From assembly GCA_049840475.1 (NCBI GenBank), contig JASGKX010000001.1:1054001-1118000 (forward strand): a DNA stretch of 64,000 bases, written 5' to 3'. The notes beneath the pieces are model-generated. The model did not search any database, was not told where the DNA came from, and saw nothing but the letters and a program-made list of their open reading frames with translations. The translations under genes and the position numbers were made by a program. This document shows, one piece after another, positions 43,390 to 55,520 of the stretch (position 1 is its first letter; each line of letters opens with the position of its first letter). The DNA comes from JBGVSA01 sp049840475. Its GTDB lineage: Bacteria; Pseudomonadota; Gammaproteobacteria; Burkholderiales; Rhodocyclaceae.

Positions 43390-45108
43390 ATGAAGTCTGT
43401 CCGAGTCCTGTGCGTCGCCTTCGTGGTCGCCGTTGCGAGCGTGCCGGCGTCTGCACAACTGCCGTCGTTCGAACAGGTGCGCAACGGCTTCGTCGGCTCG
43501 GACGCCACCTTGTTCGATCGCAAGGGCACGCCGTTATCGGATGTACGGCTGGACTTCACCGTGCGCAGGCTGCCGTGGACGCCGCTCACCGCGCTCTCGC
43601 CCTCCATGCGTGAAGCGCTGCTGGCCGCTGAAGACAAACGTTTCTTTGATCACCCCGGTGTCGACTGGCGCGCCTTTATCGGCGCCGCCTGGCAGAACCT
43701 GTGGAGCCACACGCAGCGTGGCGGTTCGACGTTGACCATGCAGGTGGCGGGGCTGCTTGAGCCCGAACTGCGCCTGCCCTCGCGCGGACGCCGCAGCTAC
43801 ACACAGAAGTGGGACCAGAGCCTGGCTGCGATCGAGCTGGAGCGCCACTGGACCAAGGCCCAGATTCTTGAGGCCTATCTCAACCTCGCGCCGTTGCGCG
43901 GCGATCTGCAAGGTCTGGCGGCGGGCAGTGTCTTTTTGTTCGGCGTGGATACGCGCCAGCTCACGCGTCCTCAAGCCGTCATACTGGCGGCGCTGCTGCG
44001 CGGCCCCAACGCGAAGCCGGATATCGTTGCCCGCCGGGCATGTGCGCTGGCGCGCAATCTTGGCAGCCAGCAGATGTGCCCGGAAATCGCACGCCTTGCA
44101 CAGCAGCGGCTGGATGCTCCGCGCAGTCAGCCGCGATACGCGCTGGCCCCGCACCTTGCGCGGCAGCTACTCAAGCAGCCGGGGCAGACGCTGACCTCGA
44201 CGCTCGACGCCGACATGCAGCGGCACGTGCTCGATATTGTTCGTGAGTCGGGCGCGCCGGATGCAGCCGTGCTGGTGCTCGACAACGCTAACAACGAAGC
44301 ACTCGTGTGGGTCGGTGCGTCCAATGGGTCGCTGCCCGACGGCGTGTTGACGCGCCGTGCATTGCCGCAATGGTGGTGGCCGTACGCCGCGACGCTGGCG
44401 CTCGATACGCGGCGCGCAACGGCGGCGACCGTTTTCGGTAGCCCTCCGCCCGGCACGCCGCCCGATTCGCAGGTGCCGTTCGATTCCGCTTCGCTACGTA
44501 TGGCGCTCGCGCAGCACCGCTCCGGCCCGATGGGCGCGCTGCTGCATCAACTGCCGCCGCCCGCGCTGGCCGAACGCCTGCGTTTGATCGGACTGGAGCC
44601 GCCTTGGGTGGCGGACGCCCCTGAAGCCAGCGGCGACGTCACGCTGTCACAGGCGGCCAGCGCATGGCGCGCGCTTGTGACCGGCACCAGCGGACCGCTG
44701 CATCTGCAGCAGTCGGTGGCCGATGGTCAGCGCGTGTTGTCGGCGGCGGCGAGCTTCATCGTGATGGATATGCTGTCGTCAAACGACGGCGGTTGGCGTG
44801 TGCAATGGATGTCGGCATCGCCCGACTCAAGGCAGGCCATGGTCGTAGGTTCGAGTGACCGCTACACCGTGGCTGTGGCGGTCACGTCCAGCGTCGAGCA
44901 TGCTGATCGCATTGCTGAACAAGTGTGGCGGCAGAGCCTGATCATTGTGCAACCGCAGCCGTCGCGCGCGCCGCCGCCACCCGAAGGCGTGAATTCAGAA
45001 ATCGTGTTGTTCGACCCGCCCATCGAAGCACCTCGCCGCGAGTGGTTTATCCGCGGCGCCGAGAGTTCGTCGAGTGCCAGCTCAAGCGAGCGGTATCGCA
45101 AGTTTTAG
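43390..45108 (+). CDS. PBP1C-like peptidoglycan glycosyltransferase with a degenerate transpeptidase domain
   Basis: A 572-residue protein with signal peptide MKSVRVLCVAFVVAVASVPA. Residues about 60-220 are the GT51 domain, with intact motifs EDKRFFDHPGVD and RGGSTLTMQVAGLLEP. The transpeptidase half (residues about 260-540) has lost its catalytic motifs: where PbpC proteins have GSALKPF, this one has RRALPQWWWPY near residue 322, and where KTGTS is expected, near residue 473, it has MSASPD. The product is therefore probably only a glycosyltransferase. It is shorter than E. coli PbpC and lacks the C-terminal BiPBP domain. Confidence 0.85.
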   Translation: MKSVRVLCVAFVVAVASVPASAQLPSFEQVRNGFVGSDATLFDRKGTPLSDVRLDFTVRRLPWTPLTALSPSMREALLAAEDKRFFDHPGVDWRAFIGAAWQNLWSHTQRGGSTLTMQVAGLLEPELRLPSRGRRSYTQKWDQSLAAIELERHWTKAQILEAYLNLAPLRGDLQGLAAGSVFLFGVDTRQLTRPQAVILAALLRGPNAKPDIVARRACALARNLGSQQMCPEIARLAQQRLDAPRSQPRYALAPHLARQLLKQPGQTLTSTLDADMQRHVLDIVRESGAPDAAVLVLDNANNEALVWVGASNGSLPDGVLTRRALPQWWWPYAATLALDTRRATAATVFGSPPPGTPPDSQVPFDSASLRMALAQHRSGPMGALLHQLPPPALAERLRLIGLEPPWVADAPEASGDVTLSQAASAWRALVTGTSGPLHLQQSVADGQRVLSAAASFIVMDMLSSNDGGWRVQWMSASPDSRQAMVVGSSDRYTVAVAVTSSVEHADRIAEQVWRQSLIIVQPQPSRAPPPPEGVNSEIVLFDPPIEAPRREWFIRGAESSSSASSSERYRKF

Positions 45109-45248
45109 GTTGTTCTGAGGCGTTCGGCGAAACACGGACGCAACATGCAGTGCCCGATGATGCGATACGGTGCGCGCCACGCGTGCCATAGCGCTGCAAG
45201 CTGCGGTACGCTTGCCGGGCTTTTCCCAATCGCACCCGGAGTTACATC

Positions 45249-45869
45249 TTGATCACCCTCTACACGTGGGGCACCCCCAACGGCCACAAAGTATCCATCA
45301 TGCTCGAAGAACTCGGCGTCAAGTACGAGGTCAAGCCGATCAATATCGGCAAAGGCGAGCAGATGACGCCGGAGTATCTGGCGCTCAACCCGAACCACAA
45401 GATTCCCGTGCTGGTCGATTCCGAAGGCCCGGACGGCAAGCCGATCACGCTCATCGAGTCGGGCGCGATCCTGATCTACCTGGCCAGCAAGTACGGCAAG
45501 CTGCTGCCCGAAGACGTTGCCGGCAAGTACGAAGCCCTGCAATGGCTGATGTTCCAGATGGGCTCGGTTGGTCCGATGCTGGGTCAGGCGCACCACTTCC
45601 TGCGCGCCCAGACCGCCGTGCCGTATGGTGTGTCGCGTTACTGGGGCGAGACGCAGCGCATCTACAGCGTGCTCAACGCACGCCTGAAGGACCGTAAGTT
45701 CCTCGCCGGCAAGGAATATTCCGTCGCCGACATCGCAACCTGGCCGTGGATTCATCGCTACGCCATGCACCAGACCGATCTGGCACAGTACCCCGAGGTC
45801 AAGCGCTGGTACGACGCCATCGCCAAGCGCGCTGCCGTCAAGCGTGGCCTGAACGTCCCGAAGAAGTAA
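45249..45869 (+). CDS. Glutathione S-transferase
   Basis: A 206-residue protein with a TTG start at 45249 supported by CCGGAG 8 bases upstream. The thioredoxin-like N-terminal domain has LYTWGTPNGHKVSIMLEELG and the conserved cis-Pro context NHKIPVLVDSE plus the ESGAILIYLASKYG motif that binds the glutathione carboxylate. The all-helical domain follows. It resembles YfcG/YghU-type nu-class enzymes, which act as disulfide-bond oxidoreductases. Confidence 0.88.
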   Translation: MITLYTWGTPNGHKVSIMLEELGVKYEVKPINIGKGEQMTPEYLALNPNHKIPVLVDSEGPDGKPITLIESGAILIYLASKYGKLLPEDVAGKYEALQWLMFQMGSVGPMLGQAHHFLRAQTAVPYGVSRYWGETQRIYSVLNARLKDRKFLAGKEYSVADIATWPWIHRYAMHQTDLAQYPEVKRWYDAIAKRAAVKRGLNVPKK

Positions 45870-45959
45870 GCCGTTCCGGAGCCTGTTCATGGTCCGTTGC
45901 TCACAGCGGATCATGAACGGTTCTCACGCGCCGCCATCGGCGGCGGGAAAGTCGCACAG

Positions 45960-46760
45960 ATGTCCGGCACCCCCAGCCATCTCGAAATCCTCTCCTGCCA
46001 GCCAGAGGGCGTACCGCACGCCACGCCTTTGTTGTTCGTGCACGGCGCATACGCCGGAGCATGGTGCTGGAACGACCACTTCCTGCCGTATTTCGCATCG
46101 CATGGCTGGTCGGCGCATGCGGTGTCGCTGTCGGGACATGGTGGCAGCGCTGGGCGCGAACATCTCGACGCACTGTCGGTCGACGACTACGTCAATGACG
46201 TGCGCGAAGCCATCGCCTGCCTGCCTGCGCGACCGATCCTCATCGGCCATTCGATGGGCGGCATGGTGGTGCAGAAGCTGCTCGAACACGAAGACGTCCC
46301 GGGCGTGGTGCTGATGTGCGCGGTGCCGCCCGGCGGGCTGATGATGGCTGCGGCCGGATTGCTGTTCCAGCGCCCCGCCCTGTTGCTTGACCTGAATCGC
46401 GTGCTTGGTGGCGGGCAGCCGCACCTGGACACGCTGCGCGACGCGCTATTCCATCAACCGGTCACGCCCGAAGTGTTGCAGTCGTGCTTTCTGCGCATGC
46501 AACCTGAGTCGATGCGCGCGGTGTGGGACATGACGCTGTTCGCACTGCCCAGTCCGGCGCGCATGCATCGTCCGCCCATGTTGATTCTTGGTGCCGAGCA
46601 CGACATGCTGATTCCCGCCCGGCAGGTGGTCGAAACGGGCGAGACCTATGGCGTGCAGGCCCAGATATTTGCCGACATGGGCCACGGGTTGATGCTCGAA
46701 CGCGACTGGCTGCAAGTCGCCGAGCGCATTCACAAGTGGCTCGAAGAGCAGCGTTATTGA
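45960..46760 (+). CDS. Alpha/beta-fold hydrolase
   Basis: A 266-residue protein from the ATG at 45960. The fold motifs are FVHGAYAGAWCW (oxyanion region), nucleophile elbow IGHSMGGMVVQ with Ser at residue about 94, Asp in ILGAEHDMLIP and His in DMGHGLMLE. It lacks a signal peptide. The substrate is unknown; the family includes esterases and haloalkane- or C-C-bond hydrolases. Confidence 0.85.
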   Translation: MSGTPSHLEILSCQPEGVPHATPLLFVHGAYAGAWCWNDHFLPYFASHGWSAHAVSLSGHGGSAGREHLDALSVDDYVNDVREAIACLPARPILIGHSMGGMVVQKLLEHEDVPGVVLMCAVPPGGLMMAAAGLLFQRPALLLDLNRVLGGGQPHLDTLRDALFHQPVTPEVLQSCFLRMQPESMRAVWDMTLFALPSPARMHRPPMLILGAEHDMLIPARQVVETGETYGVQAQIFADMGHGLMLERDWLQVAERIHKWLEEQRY

Positions 46761-46829
46761 GCAAAACGTATCGCGCCGGGGTGCGTGCCTGAACGACAAT
46801 TTTCGTTCGCGCGTACGGCGGAGACAACA

Positions 46830-47741
46830 ATGAACGAACCCACCATCCTGACCATTGGTAACGACGAGCAGCGCCTGGGCGTGCTGCCCGCGCTGGGCGG
46901 CAGCGCCGCATTCTGGGAGGTGCGTCGCGACGACGCGTGGCAACCGCTGTGGCGGCCCTACCAGCCGAGCTACGACGGGCGGCGCATCGTATCCAACTTT
47001 CCGTTGGTGCCATGGTCGAACCGCGTCACCGCTGGCGGCATCACCGTCAACGGCGTCTTCCATCCGATGGCCAATAACCGCGACGACGTGCCATACCCCA
47101 TTCACGGCAATGGCTGGATGCAGGTGTGGCAGGTCGAAGAACACACCGATGCGCGCATCCACATGCTCCTCGAATCGCACCGCCACCACGATTACCCGTA
47201 CGACTACGAAGCCACTCAGACTTACGCCGTCGAGGGCGAAGTCATGAGCATGCGTCTGGCCGTCACGCATCTGGGTGACACGCCGATGCCGTACGGACTG
47301 GCGTGGCACCCGTTTTACCTGCGCGGCGCGGACATCGACGGCCCGCGCCTGCAGTTCGCGGCCGACGGCTACTGGAAAGAAACCGGCAGCCTGCCCACCG
47401 ACCACGTGCAGGGTGTGCCGCCGGACTGGGATTTCAATACGCTGCGCACGCTTGGCCACGGTCGCATCGACAACAATTTCTCCGGCTGGAATGGCCGCAT
47501 GCGCATGGAGCGCGACGACATCGACCTTGCACTCGAATGGGACACCGTCGAGCCTGCCGGGCTGGATCTGTCGATCTTTTTCCGGCCCGACAACCAGCCG
47601 TTCTTCTGCTTCGAGCCGATCACCCATATCACCGACGCCTTCCACCGCCCGGGCATGCCCGGCTTGCGCATGCTCTCGCATGGGCAGAGCATGGCGCTGG
47701 AAGTGCGTCAGCGTGTCTCGCGATTGAGCCACGAAAGGTGA
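46830..47741 (+). CDS. Aldose 1-epimerase family protein
   Basis: A 303-residue protein with GGAGACAACA before the ATG at 46830. The galactose mutarotase fold motifs include SNFPLVPWSNRV (NPFxxR-like), YPIHGNGWMQVWQVEE (first catalytic His), and GLAWHPFYLRG (second His), with a Glu near the C-terminus in FFCFEPITH. It interconverts alpha and beta anomers of a sugar; the sugar is not identified. Seven bases downstream begins the first BamE-like lipoprotein. Confidence 0.85.
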   Translation: MNEPTILTIGNDEQRLGVLPALGGSAAFWEVRRDDAWQPLWRPYQPSYDGRRIVSNFPLVPWSNRVTAGGITVNGVFHPMANNRDDVPYPIHGNGWMQVWQVEEHTDARIHMLLESHRHHDYPYDYEATQTYAVEGEVMSMRLAVTHLGDTPMPYGLAWHPFYLRGADIDGPRLQFAADGYWKETGSLPTDHVQGVPPDWDFNTLRTLGHGRIDNNFSGWNGRMRMERDDIDLALEWDTVEPAGLDLSIFFRPDNQPFFCFEPITHITDAFHRPGMPGLRMLSHGQSMALEVRQRVSRLSHER

Positions 47742-47748
47742 AGCGGCC

Positions 47749-48243
47749 ATGAACCCGATTCAAACCACCAAACGCCTGATCATCATGCTCGGTGCCTTGC
47801 TTGCGCTATTCGGTTGCGACATCGTTGCGGAAAAGAAGCTCATCCCCAACCAATCGCGTATCGAAGACATCTACCACTACATGGGCCAACCCACCATGCA
47901 GTGGGCCCAGAGCGATGGCGGCAAGGTGCTGGAGTATTCGCGCACGCCCAACGGCACGCACAACTACATGCTGCACGTCTCGCCCGACGGCGTGCTTTTG
48001 TCGATGGAGCAGGTGCTGACCGAAGAGAACTTCAACCGCATTCTTGTGGGCATGACCGAAGACGAGGTGCGTCGCATCCTTGGCGCACCGATCTCGCGCG
48101 TGCCCTTCCGTCTCAAGCAGCAGGTCGTGTGGGACTGGCCCTATGTGGGCATGGGTACGCAGGAGATGCGATTCAACGTACATTTCGGCCCTGACGGCCG
48201 CGTCGTAGAAGTCTCCCGCACGATGGTGCAGACAGCAGGCTGA
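47749..48243 (+). CDS. BamE/SmpA-like lipoprotein, first of three
   Basis: A 164-residue lipoprotein, with lipobox near LLALFGC. Two BamE-like half units can be seen: IEDIYHYMGQPTMQW with YMLHVSPDGVLL, and GMTEDEVRRILGAPISRVP with VWDWPYVGMG and FGPDGRVVEV. The SmpA/OmlA fold is used in the outer-membrane assembly factor BamE. It starts 7 bp after the epimerase gene and is followed by two related genes. Confidence 0.8.
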   Translation: MNPIQTTKRLIIMLGALLALFGCDIVAEKKLIPNQSRIEDIYHYMGQPTMQWAQSDGGKVLEYSRTPNGTHNYMLHVSPDGVLLSMEQVLTEENFNRILVGMTEDEVRRILGAPISRVPFRLKQQVVWDWPYVGMGTQEMRFNVHFGPDGRVVEVSRTMVQTAG

Positions 48244-48280
48244 CAGGTCTGCCAGAACAACCAAGAAAGAAGATCACACA

Positions 48281-48763
48281 ATGAGAACCAAGGCCCTCCT
48301 CGCCGCCCTCGCCCTGTCCCTTTCTGCATGCGCCACGATGGTCAACGGTGGTTTCGCCAAGCTCAAACCCGGCATCGCCACCGTGTCCGACGTTGAAGCA
48401 CAGGTCGGCAAGCCCAACTACACCTGGAAGAACACCGACGGCAGCCAGCAATGGGAATACTCCGACCAGCCTTCGCGGCAGGTGACGTACATGGTCCTCA
48501 TCGCGCCGGACAACAAGGTGCTGACTGTCGATCAGGTACTCACCCGCGAGCAGGCCTACAAGGTCAAGGCAGGCATGACCGAAGACGAGGTGCGCCGCCT
48601 GTTGGGAGCGCCGGGCTCCAAGACCCCAAATCTGAAGAACGAAATTACTTGGGACTGGAATGCGCCTGACTGGATGGACGGCTTTCGCCAGCACTTCCTG
48701 GTCTACTTCAACCGTGCCGGCCGCGTGACCCGCACTGACATTTTGACTTTCCAGGAAAACTGA
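48281..48763 (+). CDS. BamE/SmpA-like lipoprotein, second of three
   Basis: A 160-residue lipoprotein with signal LSLSAC at residue about 17. It shows the same double unit: LKPGIATVSDVEAQVGKPNYTWKNTDGS and KAGMTEDEVRRLLGAPGSK, each followed by an aromatic stretch and a GxV turn. It is most similar to the third member in the middle. The family role is in outer-membrane protein assembly or lipoprotein scaffolding; this protein's exact role is unknown. Confidence 0.82.
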   Translation: MRTKALLAALALSLSACATMVNGGFAKLKPGIATVSDVEAQVGKPNYTWKNTDGSQQWEYSDQPSRQVTYMVLIAPDNKVLTVDQVLTREQAYKVKAGMTEDEVRRLLGAPGSKTPNLKNEITWDWNAPDWMDGFRQHFLVYFNRAGRVTRTDILTFQEN

Positions 48764-48845
48764 GCCCGCACGGCGCCGGAATATCGCGCACGCGATTGCT
48801 GTTCACTCGCTACGGACATCGCCCACCTCCGAACAGGAGTCGATC

Positions 48846-49355
48846 ATGCGAATCACCACGAGCATCGTGTGTTGTCTGACGGTCGCGCTGGCCGCCTGCG
48901 CCAGCAGCCTGGGGCCGCTCAAGGTTCAGCCGGGGCAGAGCGAGGCGGATGTCGTCCGTCTCGCCGGCCAGCCCCGGACGGTCTATAAGAATCCGGACGG
49001 CTCGCGCCAACTGGAGTACAACAACCAACCCTTTGGTACGACGGTGTACATGATTACCGTCGGCGCCAACGGTCAGGTTTCAAACGTTGCGCAGGTGCTG
49101 TCCGATCCGTACATGGACAAGATCAAGCCGGGCCTCACGCATGATGAAGTCCTGCGCATGCTCGGCGAGCCGATGTTGACCCAGGAGTACTACTTCTCCA
49201 AGGAAGAAGCCTGGGAATGGAACATCGAGAGCATCGGTCATGGCGGCCAGCTCAAGCGGTTCGACGTCATCTTCAAGGATGGCAAGGTCGTGCGCACCGA
49301 AACGCGGTTCCTCGATCCGTATGAATGCGGGATGATGGGCTGCATACCCAACTGA
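48846..49355 (+). CDS. BamE/SmpA-like lipoprotein, third of three
   Basis: A 169-residue lipoprotein with lipobox LAAC at residue about 17 and an AGGAGTCGATC ribosome binding site. Units: VQPGQSEADVVRLAGQPRTVYKNPDGSRQLEYN and IKPGLTHDEVLRMLGEPML, then AWEWNIESIG. A Cys-containing tail, YECGMMGCIPN, is special to this copy and could form a disulfide. It is followed by a weak hairpin and the metH leader. Confidence 0.82.
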   Translation: MRITTSIVCCLTVALAACASSLGPLKVQPGQSEADVVRLAGQPRTVYKNPDGSRQLEYNNQPFGTTVYMITVGANGQVSNVAQVLSDPYMDKIKPGLTHDEVLRMLGEPMLTQEYYFSKEEAWEWNIESIGHGGQLKRFDVIFKDGKVVRTETRFLDPYECGMMGCIPN

Positions 49356-49383
49356 CAAGACCCTCTGCCTGGCAGGGACTTTC

Positions 49384-49536
49384 TTGACGAATCAGTGACT
49401 TGCGCGCAAAATTACTGGCTTGCGCCGATTTGAGCCTCAGCTTGCGGGGCGCAGCCCAAAAATTCCGCTAAAGCGACGCGAGTTTTGCGCCACACGTCAG
49501 CCAAACCCGTTGAGCCCCGAGGCCGACGGGTTTTTT
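49384..49536 (+). promoter_or_regulatory. metH leader with promoter-like boxes, closing stem and intrinsic terminator
   Basis: TTGACG (49384) and CAAAAT (49407), 17 bases apart, are promoter-like. GCGCAAAA (49404-49411) pairs with TTTTGCGC (49483-49490), closing a domain that also holds GGCTtGCGCC/GGCGCAGCC. A terminator (AAACCCGT 49503-49510, ACGGGTTT 49526-49533, T run) lies 40 bases before the metH start. CGGGGC and GCCT upstream (49434-49450) can pair with GCCCCGAGGC (49514-49523) in the terminator loop. This layout fits transcription attenuation, but I see no match to the SAH, SAM or cobalamin consensus. Confidence 0.5.
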
Positions 49537-49576
49537 GTTGCCCGCCGCAATCGCACCCCAAAGAGCAAGCCATAAC

Positions 49577-53260
<3,684 letters not shown>

Positions 53261-53272
53261 GGGGTTTTGCGC

Positions 53273-54025
53273 GTGGACTTTCTGACGCCTGCAGGCTGGG
53301 CTGTCACCGTCATCGCGGTGCTGCTCACCGGCGTGTCCAAATCGGCCTTTGGCGGTGCGCTCGGTGGCATCGGCGTGCCGCTGATGGCGATCTGGTTGCC
53401 GCCCGGCATGGCTGTTGCCGTGATGCTGCCGATCCTGTGCCTGATGGATTGTTTTGGCGTGCGCGCGTACTGGAAGAAATGGTCCGTCGCCGAGCTGAAG
53501 ATCATCATTCCCGGCGGGTTGGTCGGTATCGTGCTCGGCGCGCTGGCCATCGGCCTGCTGCCCGACCGCATGGTGAAGGGTGTCATTGGCGCCATCGCCG
53601 TGTTGTTCATGCTGGATCGTTTGCTGGGCTTGCGCGCGCGCCTCAAGTGGGACCACACGCCGGGGCCGGTCGCGGGTGGCATCTGGTCGGCATTGTCGGG
53701 CGTGACAAGCACGCTGGCGCATGCGGGCGGGCCGCCGATCCTCGTTTATCTGCTGGGGCGCGGCTTGCCCAAACAGAACTTTGTGGCGACCAGCGCGGTC
53801 TTCTTTACCGTCGTGAACGCGGCCAAGATCGCGCCCTACATTGCATTGGGGCTGTTCTCGCGCGACACGTTAAAGCTGGCCGCCGTACTGGCGCCGCTGG
53901 CTCCGCTCGGGGTGTGGCTCGGTCTGCATGTGTTGCGCCGCGTGCCCGAACGCCCCTTCTACCTCACTGCTACGGCCTTGCTTGGACTCTCTGGCGCCAA
54001 GCTGCTGTGGGACGCACTGGTTTGA
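53273..54025 (+). CDS. TSUP-family (TauE/SafE) sulfite/sulfonate-type permease
   Basis: A 250-residue inner-membrane protein with about eight hydrophobic segments. The GTG at 53273 has AAGGGG in front. The N-terminal GVSKSAFGGALGGIGVPLMA and the second-half VTSTLAHAGGPPILVYLL repeats are the hallmark of the TauE/SafE family. Members export sulfite or sulfoacetate and similar anions. It abuts metH (12-bp gap), which hints at sulfur metabolism but does not prove it. Confidence 0.85.
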   Translation: MDFLTPAGWAVTVIAVLLTGVSKSAFGGALGGIGVPLMAIWLPPGMAVAVMLPILCLMDCFGVRAYWKKWSVAELKIIIPGGLVGIVLGALAIGLLPDRMVKGVIGAIAVLFMLDRLLGLRARLKWDHTPGPVAGGIWSALSGVTSTLAHAGGPPILVYLLGRGLPKQNFVATSAVFFTVVNAAKIAPYIALGLFSRDTLKLAAVLAPLAPLGVWLGLHVLRRVPERPFYLTATALLGLSGAKLLWDALV

Positions 54026-54026
54026 T

Positions 54027-55157
54027 ATGAAACGCTTCTTGATCGCTTGCGCGCTGGCCCTGTGCGCGGGCGCTGTTTTCGCCGATCCGCCCAAACCGCC
54101 GACGGTGCCGGCGAAGTCGTGGGTGCTGTTCGATCTGGCCGGCAACCAGCAACTCGCCTCGGAAGGCGCCGACACCCGTATCGATCCGGGCGCGATGGCG
54201 CAGTTGATGACGGTCTATGTGGCATTGACCGAGATCCGCGCGGGGGGCCTGTCGCCCGACAAGGAAGTCACGCCCAGCAAAGCCGCGCTGCAGGCCGCCA
54301 AGGGCGGCGCCTCGCTGTATCTGGCAGACGGCCAGCCGGTGAAGGTCACGACGTTGCTCGACGGTGTGGCGGTACTCGGCGCGAACGATGCCGCCGTCGC
54401 GCTGGCTGAAGCAACGTCCGGCAATGAGACGGGCTTCGTCGAATTGATGAACGCCGAGGCCAAGCGACTCGGCATGACTGGCACGGCATTCAAGAACGCC
54501 AGTGGCGTGACCGTGACCGGGCAGTACTCGACGGTGCGTGACATCGCTGTGCTTGCTACGGCGCTGATCCGCGTCTTCCCGCAGGACTACGCGCGCTACG
54601 CACAGAAGACGCTCGGTTACCGCAACGTCGTGCAGCAGAACCGCAACCGGCTGCTGTGGCTCGACCCCAGCGCCGATGGTCTGGCCGATGCGGACGTGCG
54701 TATCGGCGGCAACCAGTTGGCCGCTTCCGCCGTGCGCGGCCCGCGCCGGTTGGTGGTGGTTGTGTCCGGCGCCCAGAGCCGCAGCCAGGCTTCGCAGTCG
54801 GCCCAGCAACTGCTCAACTTCGGTTTCCAGAGTTACGACGCCATCAAGCTGTACGCGGCCAATACGCCGGTCCGCACGCTGACGGTATGGAAGGGCGCCA
54901 TCCGGGAAGTGCGGGCGGGTTTCCTGCGCGACCTCGTGGTGGCCGTGCCGCGCGACGAGGCCAATGCGCTCAAATTGCAGTTTATCGGCCGCGAGCCGAT
55001 GATCGCGCCCCTGGCGGCAGGCGACCGCGTCGGCAGCTTGCGCGTGACGCTCGAGGGGCGCACGCTGGCCGAATACCCAGTCGTCGCACTTGATGCCGTG
55101 CCGCCCGCCGGATGGTTCGGACGGGCCTGGGACCAACTGCGCATCTGGTTGAAATAA
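54027..55157 (+). CDS. PBP5/DacC-like protein lacking all three catalytic motifs
   Basis: A 376-residue exported protein with signal peptide MKRFLIACALALCAGAVFA. The D,D-carboxypeptidase fold is otherwise well kept: LFDLAGNQQLAS, the TVYVALTEI helix, AAVALAEATSG, a KNASGVTVTGQYSTVRDIAVLATALI stretch, then QNRNRLLWLDPSADGL and a PBP5-type C-terminal domain ending in an amphipathic RAWDQLRIWLK. The motifs are gone: S-x-x-K is AMAQ (residues 56-59), S-x-N is GAN (118-120), and K-T-G is ADA (220-222). It is thus predicted inactive. It occupies the place of dacA next to ybeD-lipB-lipA. Confidence 0.88.
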   Translation: MKRFLIACALALCAGAVFADPPKPPTVPAKSWVLFDLAGNQQLASEGADTRIDPGAMAQLMTVYVALTEIRAGGLSPDKEVTPSKAALQAAKGGASLYLADGQPVKVTTLLDGVAVLGANDAAVALAEATSGNETGFVELMNAEAKRLGMTGTAFKNASGVTVTGQYSTVRDIAVLATALIRVFPQDYARYAQKTLGYRNVVQQNRNRLLWLDPSADGLADADVRIGGNQLAASAVRGPRRLVVVVSGAQSRSQASQSAQQLLNFGFQSYDAIKLYAANTPVRTLTVWKGAIREVRAGFLRDLVVAVPRDEANALKLQFIGREPMIAPLAAGDRVGSLRVTLEGRTLAEYPVVALDAVPPAGWFGRAWDQLRIWLK

Positions 55158-55249
55158 GGGCGCAGAACCCCATATATATGTCTTTGGCGCCATCGCCGCC
55201 TGCCGCCCAAAAGGCTCAAGGCGAATGCGGTGTTTTTGGGAGAACGACG

Positions 55250-55519
55250 ATGAACACCACCACTGAAACCCTGCTGGAATTCCCCTGCGACTTCCCGCTC
55301 AAGATCATGGGCGTGCGCCACGATGAGTTCGCGCAGACCGTGCTCGAGGTGGTGCTGCGCCATGCGCCGGATTTCGACGGCAACACCATGGAAATGCGGC
55401 CCTCCGCCAAGGGCAACTATCTGTCGCTGACCTGCACGGTGCGGGCGGTTTCCAAGCCGCAACTGGACAACCTCTACCGCGAGCTGTCGTCGCATCCGAT
55501 GGTCAAGGTCGTGCTCTGA
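55250..55519 (+). CDS. ybeD: YbeD family protein (DUF493)
   Basis: An 89-residue cytosolic protein with the typical order LEFPCDFPLKIMGV, VLEVVLRHAPDFDG and NYLSLTCTVRAVSKPQLDNLYRELSSHPMVKVVL. It resembles the ferredoxin-fold YbeD of E. coli, whose structure is related to regulatory ACT-like domains. Its position between dacA-like and lipB is conserved across proteobacteria. Its precise role is unknown. Confidence 0.9.
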   Translation: MNTTTETLLEFPCDFPLKIMGVRHDEFAQTVLEVVLRHAPDFDGNTMEMRPSAKGNYLSLTCTVRAVSKPQLDNLYRELSSHPMVKVVL

Positions 55520-55520
55520 C

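Noticed and set aside
49490..49500. GCCACACG near metH resembling a cobalamin B12 box
   Set aside because: The leader is only about 190 bases and lacks the other conserved blocks of a cobalamin riboswitch.
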